DNA of 16,772 nucleotides, taken from Candidatus Helarchaeota archaeon (GTDB lineage: Archaea; Asgardarchaeota; Lokiarchaeia; Helarchaeales; HEL-GB-A). The notes beneath the pieces are model-generated. The model saw only the letters and a list, made by a program, of their open reading frames with translations, made no database searches and was not told the DNA's origin. This document shows, one piece after another, positions 6,840 to 13,422 of the stretch (positions are counted from its first letter, which is position 1; every line of letters starts with the position of its first letter). The translations under genes and the position numbers were made by a program. The DNA lies in assembly GCA_013375455.1 (NCBI GenBank), contig JABXJT010000103.1:1-16772 (forward strand), in the 5' to 3' direction.

Positions 6840-8163
6840 TTAAATCATCTCCTTTATCATTTTTTATTTTTGATCTTTTTTTTAGTTCTTCAGCACGTTC
6901 TAAAAGAATATTATCTACGAATTTCTTATCGTCTTTAAAATAACGCAGGACTAAAATCCACGTACCCACATTTATTAGTCCAACAAATGCCGATAGAAGA
7001 AAAGCAACATCATAACCATTTGGGGCATATAATACAATCAAATAACCGGCGATTATCGCTCCTAAAGCAACACCTAATTGATCTATAAATCTTGCTATTT
7101 GAGACGAGGTTGCTCTATGCTCCGGAAGATTGATCTCTGTCACTACAGACGACCATATTGGTCCTGTACCGCTGGCTATGAAGAAGACCGTAGTTAATAG
7201 CACGAAGAACATCAGAAATGAAGGATCGGTAAATAATACTCCGAGACTTGTTATGCCCGAAGCATCCCATGGAATAATTATAGCCATTACAAACAGGGGT
7301 TTGGCAGCTAGCATTAGAACTATACCTAATTTAATTCTTATTACGGCATTTTGAGTTTTTTTATATAATATATCCGCAATTTTTCCCCAGAATAGAGGAC
7401 TTGTATATATTGCAACCGAGAGAAGCAACATGGGAAGTACTGCGATCTCTACGCTTACTCCATGACCAACGGTTAACCATAACGAAGCAAACAAGTAAAC
7501 GCCCTTAGGAAAAGCATCAGAAAAATTTAATACTAAAATTTGATTGCTCTTTCTCCGAAAAACATTCTTTAATCCCTTGAAATTAATACGATAATCGTAT
7601 TCAACATCCTTTTCCTCCAAGACCTGTTTTAAAGCGCTCTCTTTACCACCAGTTTTAGGCAATTTCACAGTTAGCAATAATGATGTTAGTAATATAGTGA
7701 TCCCCCCCGTAATTATGTACGGAGTCCTCCATTCTCCTACTAAGATGAATCCAAGAAAAATTATAAATCCAATTATAACTCCAAACAAGCCAGCAAATGC
7801 AATTAATCCGTAATTCGTACTTCGGTTTTCAGCTGGAGTAATATCAGCTATAAAGGTAAAAATCGCTGGACCAATTATACCATTCCCAATTCCAATAGAA
7901 ATTATGGCAAGAACGAAAATCTCATATGACCATGAATATCCTACTAGTATACAATTAATTCCCGTAAAAATACTACCAATTATAATAACTGACTTTTTAT
8001 GCATTTTATCTACGTAATATGCTGAAAATAATCCCGCAACAGCAAATAAAATAGCACTAACACCCATTAAGGAACCCAAAGCGTTTTCATTGAGGTTCCA
8101 AGAAGTTTCTGCATCTACAATCCATGGGAGGATGATTGCAAAAATACCTGATGCTAAACTCAT
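6829..8163 (-). CDS. Major facilitator superfamily transporter (N-terminus probably frameshifted)
   Basis: This 444-residue membrane protein has about twelve hydrophobic segments and the MFS loop signature after TM2 (GLFSAYYVDKMHKKSVI, 44-60). A second copy lies in the C-terminal half (WGKIADILYKKTQNAV, 259-274), and DITPAENRSTNYG (107-119) follows TM4. It would move a small solute across the cytoplasmic membrane; the substrate is unknown. The ATG at 8163 falls inside TM1 and has no ribosome binding site. Upstream in the same frame the sequence continues as VKKSIILVILITLF, clearly the missing half of TM1, but there is no start codon. A GTG at 8222 with AAGG before it would supply one if the A9 run at 8211-8219 had ten bases. 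The gene overlaps the SCP2-like/ferredoxin gene, suggesting a joint role. Confidence 0.85.
   Translation of the reverse strand: MSLASGIFAIILPWIVDAETSWNLNENALGSLMGVSAILFAVAGLFSAYYVDKMHKKSVIIIGSIFTGINCILVGYSWSYEIFVLAIISIGIGNGIIGPAIFTFIADITPAENRSTNYGLIAFAGLFGVIIGFIIFLGFILVGEWRTPYIITGGITILLTSLLLTVKLPKTGGKESALKQVLEEKDVEYDYRINFKGLKNVFRRKSNQILVLNFSDAFPKGVYLFASLWLTVGHGVSVEIAVLPMLLLSVAIYTSPLFWGKIADILYKKTQNAVIRIKLGIVLMLAAKPLFVMAIIIPWDASGITSLGVLFTDPSFLMFFVLLTTVFFIASGTGPIWSSVVTEINLPEHRATSSQIARFIDQLGVALGAIIAGYLIVLYAPNGYDVAFLLSAFVGLINVGTWILVLRYFKDDKKFVDNILLERAEELKKRSKIKNDKGDDLIEY
6844..6855 (-). promoter_or_regulatory. Strong ribosome binding site deciding a TTG start
   Basis: AAAGGAGATGAT on the minus strand, inside the end of the MFS gene, differs from a full Shine-Dalgarno (AGGAGGTGAT) by one base in its core. 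It lies a few bases before TTG 6839. The next in-frame ATG is 23 codons later and has no such site. Confidence 0.6.
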
Positions 8164-8222
8164 GAAAAGTGTAATTAAAATAACAAGTATTATTGATTTT
8201 TTTACCTTGATTTTTTTTTCAC
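8164..8222 (-). other. Out-of-frame 5' extension of the MFS gene with A9 homopolymer
   Basis: From GTG 8222, with AAGG seven bases before it, translation reads a few lysines and then stops at TAA. One more A in the nine-A run would give a 20-residue extension, MKKKIKVKKSIILVILITLF, joining ATG 8163 in frame and completing TM1. This is either a sequencing or assembly indel, a real frameshift mutation, or slippage by polymerase or ribosome. Confidence 0.65.
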
Positions 8223-8283
8223 GAGAAATCCTTAACGCCCCAAGACATATTCTTCAATCTTCTACATGGTATGAATATTGGGT

Positions 8284-8310
8284 CATAATGTTAAATCATA
8301 TTTCATTATG
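8284..8310. promoter_or_regulatory. Interrupted palindrome in divergent MFS/TPR intergenic region
   Basis: CATAATG (8284-8290) and CATTATG (8304-8310) are inverted copies separated by 13 AT-rich bases, lying between two divergently read genes. The spacing is compatible with a dimeric repressor, but the arms are short and AT-rich, so chance is possible. Confidence 0.25.
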
Positions 8311-8332
8311 TTTTTAATCCTATATTAGTAGG

Positions 8333-8563
8333 ATGTCCTTACGAAATGAGGAAGCACGCAATTGTTTTGAGAGCGCTATCGCTCTTGAACCAGGTAATAT
8401 CAATGCCTGGTACTGTAAAGCCTTATTACTTTTTACTCAAAAGAAAATCCCGGAGGCTAAGGATTGCTATGAAAAGATTTTGACGCTCAATCCTGGCCCT
8501 GAATACGCTCGAGCACTCGAAAACTTGAAAAAAACAATTGACCTCAATACGGCAGAAAAATAA
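8333..8563 (+). CDS. Short TPR-repeat protein or TPR fragment
   Basis: A 76-residue plus-strand frame. It starts within half a repeat (EEARNCFESAIALEPG), has one complete tetratricopeptide unit from NINAWYCKALLLF to YEKILTLNPG (residues 23-55), and ends with a partial helix. TPR units are protein-binding scaffolds, normally in arrays of three or more, so this is unusually short. An in-frame TAA at 8315-8317 stops any upstream extension, which argues for either a genuine mini-TPR protein or the remnant of a longer one. It stands alone between two minus-strand operons, and its last 20 bases overlap the end of the 59-residue ORF on the other strand. Expression is uncertain: AGTAGG directly abuts the ATG and no clear TATA box is seen. 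Confidence 0.6.
   Translation: MSLRNEEARNCFESAIALEPGNINAWYCKALLLFTQKKIPEAKDCYEKILTLNPGPEYARALENLKKTIDLNTAEK
8528..8534 (-). terminator. Possible U7 terminator of the acyltransferase/activase operon
   Basis: Seven A on the plus strand give UUUUUUU in the minus-strand transcript, nine bases after the stop codon of the 59-residue ORF. It lies inside the convergent TPR frame, where it also encodes lysines, so its presence there could be coincidental. Confidence 0.35.
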
Positions 8564-8723
8564 TTACATCCACTAAATCACTAAAAAAGTGATGGATTGG
8601 CTCCACTAGATTGGGTGGCAGGACTTTAGACAAATTATCCATGAATAAATCGAAGGCTTCAGATAGTTTAACACGGTTTCTTAAAACTTCCAAATTTTTT
8701 CTCACTATATAGGACAAGGCCAT
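8544..8723 (-). CDS. 59-residue small protein, last gene of the activase operon
   Basis: This frame runs from ATG 8723 to TGA 8544. The protein starts MALSYIVRKNLEVLRNRVKL, continues EAFDLFMDNLSKVLPPN and ends DLVDVIIFLPY: an amphipathic, mostly helical profile with a hydrophobic C-terminus. I recognise no family. Support for it being real is the AGGTGGT Shine-Dalgarno site nine bases before the ATG, a start only 13 bases after the activase stop, normal codon use throughout, and a U7 tract just after its stop. It may be an accessory or adaptor for the upstream activase complex, which is inference from position only. A 6-bp hairpin at 8577-8593 lies inside it and is probably coincidental. Confidence 0.55.
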   Translation of the reverse strand: MALSYIVRKNLEVLRNRVKLSEAFDLFMDNLSKVLPPNLVEPIHHFFSDLVDVIIFLPY

Positions 8724-8736
8724 TTAAATTTACCAC

Positions 8737-9735
8737 CTACATCGACCATTTACCGCACCGGTCACCCCAGCGGGCAATTACCTCACCATCATCCTTCTCA
8801 ACATACGTGACTTCACATTGATTCGGGCAATCCTTACAATTGAATGCCTTAGGCGTGAATACCATGTCACTGACTTTGAATCCGCGGAAATCGGTGCTGA
8901 CATCTTCATGAACAACGTGCTCTCTCGCTAACATTGCTGCACCAATTGCTCCCAACGTTAGGAAATATTTATGAACTATAATTTCACACCCCAATTCTTT
9001 CTCGAATGCCCTTTTAATCCCGGAATTAGCTGCCACCCCACCTTGGAAGGTAACAGGAGGCTCTAATTTCTTCCCCTTGCAAACGTTATTTAAATAGTTT
9101 CGGACCAAGGCCTCACAAAGCCCCTTAACAATATCTTGCTTGGAATGGCCCATTTGTTGTTTGTGAATCATGTCGGATTCCGCAAAAACGGTGCATCGCC
9201 CCGCAATGACGACTTCAACCGTGGATTTAGCTGCCATATCACCGAATTGCTCGATAGGTACGCCTAATCTATGGGCTTGATGATCAAGAAAAGATCCAGT
9301 ACCAGCTGCACAGATGGTATTCATTGCGAAATCGGTAATTATCCCATCTTTCATTAGAATAACTTTTGAATCTTGTCCACCGATTTCAAGAATCGTCTGG
9401 ACACCTGGAATGTAATAGGATGCAGCCACGGCATGCGCGATGATCTCAGTTTTAGCGATGTCCGCACCCACGAGTGCCTTTGACAAATAACGTGCCGATC
9501 CTGTAGTGCCCACGCCCTTAATCTGGGGTTCAATCGCATCAAGGGTTTTTTTCATTTCTTCAAACCCTTTTTGAACTGATTTAATGGGGGAACCTTGCGA
9601 TCGTGCCCAAGTAGCATAAATCAATTCCATGTTGTCATTTATGATAGCAAACTTTGTTGAAACACTTCCAACGTCGATGCCTAAATATAAATCTTCTTCT
9701 AAATCTGTTGATATTTTACCTTCCACGAGAACCAT
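8737..9735 (-). CDS. ATP-dependent 2-hydroxyacyl-CoA dehydratase activase-like protein (BcrA/BadF/HgdC family, COG1924-like)
   Basis: This 332-residue ASKHA-fold ATPase has the phosphate loop LGIDVGSVSTK (18-28), IGGQDSK (118-124), NTICAAGTGSFLD (139-151), GRCTVFAESD (179-188) and FQGGVAANSG (230-239). Cys142 and Cys181 are 39 residues apart, as I recall for the two cysteines of HgdC (Cys127, Cys166) that bridge one [4Fe-4S] cluster across the homodimer. The family uses ATP hydrolysis to push a low-potential electron into a partner dehydratase or reductase. An added C-terminal motif, CKDCPNQC (300-307) with GDRCGK (324-329), resembles the linker found where activase and DUF2229 domains are fused in bacteria. 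AAAGGAG lies ten bases before its ATG. It overlaps the upstream gene by 20 bases. Confidence 0.92.
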   Translation of the reverse strand: MVLVEGKISTDLEEDLYLGIDVGSVSTKFAIINDNMELIYATWARSQGSPIKSVQKGFEEMKKTLDAIEPQIKGVGTTGSARYLSKALVGADIAKTEIIAHAVAASYYIPGVQTILEIGGQDSKVILMKDGIITDFAMNTICAAGTGSFLDHQAHRLGVPIEQFGDMAAKSTVEVVIAGRCTVFAESDMIHKQQMGHSKQDIVKGLCEALVRNYLNNVCKGKKLEPPVTFQGGVAANSGIKRAFEKELGCEIIVHKYFLTLGAIGAAMLAREHVVHEDVSTDFRGFKVSDMVFTPKAFNCKDCPNQCEVTYVEKDDGEVIARWGDRCGKWSM

Positions 9736-10846
9736 TTTTCTTCTTCTCCTTTCTAGTTTTCAATAATTCCACAAATGATTCCAAGCGAGTCACGAACCCT
9801 GCTTCTCCAGCGTGTTCATCGAAGGGGAAAAATGCAGGGGGCAGGTCGAAAATTTTATCGCCATACCACTTCTGAATTATCGATTTGGCTGTTATTTCTG
9901 GCATGCACGTAAAGGGATATGTATGCACGAACCCGTCAAACCCCCTTTTCGCCCAATTAATATACTCCCCGATTACCCAGTATGCTTCGCCCCCAATGTC
10001 CATCTGAATACCCCCAATCTTTTTATTCGTCTTGCTTAGGTACTCCAAATATTTCCGATGGAAATTCACATGGAATTTATGTTTCATCCAGTCATAGAGG
10101 CTTAGATTCATGTGCACTTCACAACCCATCTCCCCTAATTTTCGTTTTATATCATGATTTGTGAATGGATCGAGCGTGACATGAATCTCCCCTGTTAATC
10201 CAACCTTGAGCGCTCCCCCATTCCTTTTACGCTGTGGGATTGCCCGGAATTCCTTCCGAATGATTGATCGTAATTGTCTTAGCTTATAGTATCGATTTGC
10301 CTTATCGACCATATTCGCGCATTTTTTTCCAACTCTTGTAGTTTCTCCAGGGTTTATTTCGTAGCACCGAGTCGTCCCTTCATATTTTTCAATATCTTGG
10401 ACTAATTTACATTTCATTAAATAGAGTCGAGCAGTTCGATATACCAGATAATTACTAAAAAGTGATTTATCAGGGCACATAGATTTTAATAATTTGGTCC
10501 ATTCGAATGTTAAAAGATCTCCTTGTGGGAGATACTTCATCTCAAACTCGTAACCTAAATCTTTAAGTATCCGTTCCTGAACTGCATAATAGAACCCAAA
10601 GCGGCAAGGTCCACAATCGGTCGCCATAACTATCGTTTTACAACCCTTCTGTAGCGCCTCAATAAAATTCCCAAGCGTAGTTTTGAAGGGAAAGCAAACC
10701 CATTCCGGAGAATGTTTCAGCCCTGCATCTAGCTGCTTTAAATTATTATAATCAGGAAGAAATACCTCTCCACCCATGCCTGTAACTAATTGTTTGAAGC
10801 AGATAGTGCTGTGGCCCATATGTGGGAAAGTTACCTTTATCGGCAT
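9716..10846 (-). CDS. Acyl-CoA dehydratase/activase-related protein (COG3581-like, HGD-D-like fold)
   Basis: This 376-residue protein has VCFPFK (50-55), ATDCGPCRFGFYYAVQERI (75-93), HTYPFTCMPE (308-317) and DEHAGEAGFVTRLESFVE (343-360). These are features of the stand-alone partner proteins of BcrA/HgdC-type activases, related to the dehydratase subunits that carry an Fe-S cluster. Cys51, Cys78, Cys81 and Cys314 are candidate cluster ligands. In many bacteria this module is fused with the activase and the COG3580 module into one long protein; here they are three genes. It probably receives electrons from the activase, but its substrate is unknown. Its start overlaps the previous stop as TAATG, with GAGGGTG four bases before the ATG, so the genes are translationally coupled. 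Confidence 0.85.
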   Translation of the reverse strand: MPIKVTFPHMGHSTICFKQLVTGMGGEVFLPDYNNLKQLDAGLKHSPEWVCFPFKTTLGNFIEALQKGCKTIVMATDCGPCRFGFYYAVQERILKDLGYEFEMKYLPQGDLLTFEWTKLLKSMCPDKSLFSNYLVYRTARLYLMKCKLVQDIEKYEGTTRCYEINPGETTRVGKKCANMVDKANRYYKLRQLRSIIRKEFRAIPQRKRNGGALKVGLTGEIHVTLDPFTNHDIKRKLGEMGCEVHMNLSLYDWMKHKFHVNFHRKYLEYLSKTNKKIGGIQMDIGGEAYWVIGEYINWAKRGFDGFVHTYPFTCMPEITAKSIIQKWYGDKIFDLPPAFFPFDEHAGEAGFVTRLESFVELLKTRKEKKKNGSRGR

Positions 10847-11904
10847 TACACACCCTCTTCGGATTTTCTTATCGTAGCTCTTATTGGAATTTTCTGCTCT
10901 CGTGCAATTTTGATTCCCCGCTTCTTTCGGATGATCATGTCAACAAACGCCTCAATTCGAGTAATGACGCCCGCTTGACCACTATGCTCATCCAATACTA
11001 GCGAAATATAAGGAATATTCAGTTTTTTCGCATCACGCGTGATGAGTTCATCTATGAGTGAATCAGGTCCGCAACAAAAACTACAAATGAATATGAGTCC
11101 ATCCAATTCCTCATCCTTGAAGAGATAATCTACTGCCGAAAGAATTTCCTCTTCATTTCCCCAGTAATTCTTTAAGGTATTGGTGATGATGGTCTGCTTT
11201 TTGAAGATTTCTAACGGTAAATTCTCCAAGGTGACAACCTGGGTTTTCATTTCACGCAATTTTTTAAATAAATTCATGTTAATGAACGGGTCATGGATAT
11301 TATAACCATGCCCAATAACAGCGATTTTAACTCCGTTGTGATTGCGGGCTTTTGGCTCAAAATCGTTGATCCCCGCTTTCACAATATTTAAGGCTTGCTG
11401 GAAGGAAAGCCCCTTGACCATTAAATTTCGCCAATAATGATAATTTTGGATTGCTTTTTCATACGCCTTTTTAATTTGGGAGAGTGAGCGCTTTAATTGT
11501 CTTCCCGTGCGGATGGCCGTGGCATATTTAGGTCTCTTCCTTAAGTCTACGTCCATCTCAATTAATGGTGGAAGATCATCCATTGTTCCTCGTACCATAT
11601 CGGGCAATCCAAGGAATTTCGGACACATATAAGTCCCAAAAGTGGTTGAAATATACCTTGGAACGAATAGATAATCTATGTCTTTCTTTAATATGTTGAT
11701 TAAATGTCCATAATACAGTTTAAGAGGGATGCAAATTTCATCGATGGCATATCTACTTCCAATTTCTACTATCTTACTGGTCGATTTATCACTAACAACT
11801 ACGTCGAACCCTAGTTCCTCGAAAAAGCTTTTCCACATGGGAAAGTACTTATAGTAAAGCAAACTTCGGGGAATACCAATCTTCTTATTAATTTTTCTCA
11901 CCAA
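10846..11904 (-). CDS. Acyl-CoA dehydratase activase-related protein (DUF2229, COG3580-like)
   Basis: This 352-residue protein starts with the DUF2229 hallmark IGIPRSLLYYKYFPMWKSFF (9-28), then ICIPLKLYYGH (57-67), YMCPKFLG (92-99), ICSFCCGPDSLI (273-284) and LDEHSGQAGVITRIEAF (304-320). The conserved cysteines (58, 94, 274, 277, 278) suggest an Fe-S cluster. The DEHSGQAG motif is shared with the next gene's DEHAGEAG, so the two proteins look like distant paralogues that may form a heterodimer served by the activase. The start is either TTG 11904 or GTG 11901; both lack a strong ribosome binding site. It lies 21 bases after the HAD gene stop. The biochemical reaction of this family is not settled as far as I know. 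Confidence 0.88.
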   Translation of the reverse strand: MVRKINKKIGIPRSLLYYKYFPMWKSFFEELGFDVVVSDKSTSKIVEIGSRYAIDEICIPLKLYYGHLINILKKDIDYLFVPRYISTTFGTYMCPKFLGLPDMVRGTMDDLPPLIEMDVDLRKRPKYATAIRTGRQLKRSLSQIKKAYEKAIQNYHYWRNLMVKGLSFQQALNIVKAGINDFEPKARNHNGVKIAVIGHGYNIHDPFINMNLFKKLREMKTQVVTLENLPLEIFKKQTIITNTLKNYWGNEEEILSAVDYLFKDEELDGLIFICSFCCGPDSLIDELITRDAKKLNIPYISLVLDEHSGQAGVITRIEAFVDMIIRKKRGIKIAREQKIPIRATIRKSEEGV

Positions 11905-11925
11905 TTCATTCTCGGAATATTGAAT

Positions 11926-13401
11926 TCAGTCCTCTGGATATTTTCTGAAATCTTTGTCGAGGATATCTTGCGAGATATCAGTTACTCTCCTCCAAATCCC
12001 TTGTACAAGCTTGCTCGGACCCTCTAGGATTAAGCTAGAAAGCCCATTTGATATGGGTTTAATGGGTTTAAAATCTAAATTTCGCACTCTTGAGAGCCCT
12101 AGATCGTGTAATGCCAATTCGCATCCATCTAAAACGGAATTCGCAAATGTTGTGGTATCCATTTCCTGTAATTTATCCAAACTCTCCGTTGGGATGATTT
12201 TCCCAAATAATTTCAAAAATAGATTCTGAAATCGTATCTTGTAATCATTCGGATAGAAATATTGATACGATAATTTCAGTCCCGTGGCTGTTAATGCGGA
12301 AGGAACCTTGGTAACTGGATTCTCAATCAAATTTTTTATTATATTGTTGCTTCGTTCATTGACGAAATGAATTATAATGAGCCCTAAACATTTCAAGAGA
12401 TCTTCTTCTGTATTAGAAAAAACCGTGAATTGATTTTTTAGTTCAATTTCTCCCCTTGTATATCTCGTAATGCCATCTTGGATGATTGCGCCAATAAATC
12501 CTAAGGGATCTTGAATGATTTTCCCAGCTTGAACTGCGTCGAATCTCAATTCACGCGGGAGGACCTCTTGGAGTAAACTAAAGAAGTTGAAATCTTCTTT
12601 CACGTAGGATTTGATTTTTTCCGCATGATAATCGATGGTCAATTCCTCATCCATTTTTGTATCGACTGAAATCTTTGGTAGATCAAAAAATTGGGCTAAA
12701 TCAGTGACATGATCGCAAACAAAATTCGGTTCGTACTCCATGAGATTCTGCCTGGATATTAAACCATTAGAAATTGCAATGGAAGGAACTCTCGCTGCTT
12801 TTGCAGTTAAAATATCAGTCGCTGAATCACCGACATAAAGAACGTTTTCCGGATGGTAATTTAACTGTTGAATCGTCTTCATAATTCCCTCTGGATTTGG
12901 TTTTGGATTTTTAATTTCATCCGTTGTAAGGATCGATTTGAAATAATTCACTATTCCATATTTTTCAAGAGTTTCTGTTATCTCGTCTCGTTTAGAACTT
13001 GTTAATAAGGCGAGGTCGAATTTCTGAGCTAAATACTTGATGAGTTCCTGGGTGCCCGTATATAACTGCGAGAACTCACTATATTGCTTAAATTTTGAAT
13101 AAATCATGAATAGAACTTGTAGTTTTTGCAAATACGATAGATCATTAAAGAATGGGATTCTATTTAATATCTTGTAATGATTTAACAAGATCGTTGGCAA
13201 GTTATTTTCATTCATCTCAGTCATTAAGTCCATGAATTCGTTAATGGCTACATCACCAGGATAATCTGCATTAAACCGCTCTAAAACAGTTTGTGTCGCA
13301 GCTCTTATTGCTGGTACATTATTAAATAAGGTTCCATCCCAGTCAAAAACAATCGCCTTAATATTTTCTAAATTTATTTTATTATTAACAGTTACTGCCA
13401 T
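11926..13401 (-). CDS. HAD-superfamily phosphatase-like protein with large unknown C-terminal region
   Basis: Residues 14-235 form a HAD hydrolase of the phosphoglycolate phosphatase-like class: FDWDGT (19-24, nucleophile Asp20 and acid/base Asp22), LLTSSK (132-137), KPNPEG (167-172, Lys167) and VGDSATDI (190-197, Asp192 and Asp196). All four motifs are intact, so phosphatase or phosphotransfer activity on a small phosphorylated compound is expected. The remaining 250 residues or so (about 245-491) match nothing I know. They are helical in character with no Cys cluster and no clear membrane segment, ending in a DFRKYPED tail. The whole is more than twice the usual HAD length. The ATG at 13401 has CGGAGA nine bases before it. 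It lies between the triple acyltransferase gene and the dehydratase-related genes, with 21-base gaps on both sides. Confidence 0.82.
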   Translation of the reverse strand: MAVTVNNKINLENIKAIVFDWDGTLFNNVPAIRAATQTVLERFNADYPGDVAINEFMDLMTEMNENNLPTILLNHYKILNRIPFFNDLSYLQKLQVLFMIYSKFKQYSEFSQLYTGTQELIKYLAQKFDLALLTSSKRDEITETLEKYGIVNYFKSILTTDEIKNPKPNPEGIMKTIQQLNYHPENVLYVGDSATDILTAKAARVPSIAISNGLISRQNLMEYEPNFVCDHVTDLAQFFDLPKISVDTKMDEELTIDYHAEKIKSYVKEDFNFFSLLQEVLPRELRFDAVQAGKIIQDPLGFIGAIIQDGITRYTRGEIELKNQFTVFSNTEEDLLKCLGLIIIHFVNERSNNIIKNLIENPVTKVPSALTATGLKLSYQYFYPNDYKIRFQNLFLKLFGKIIPTESLDKLQEMDTTTFANSVLDGCELALHDLGLSRVRNLDFKPIKPISNGLSSLILEGPSKLVQGIWRRVTDISQDILDKDFRKYPED

Positions 13402-13422
13402 TTTATTTATCTCCGAAATTTT

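Noticed and set aside
8577..8593. ATCACT-AAAAA-AGTGAT hairpin as a terminator for the TPR frame
   Set aside because: The stem is only six base pairs without a following U tract on the plus strand, and it lies inside the 59-residue minus-strand ORF.
8737..9735. Activase read as a methanogenesis-marker protein (MCR activation)
   Set aside because: The neighbours are DUF2229/COG3581-like and acyltransferase genes rather than any Mcr-linked genes, and the motifs fit the general BcrA/HgdC activase family.
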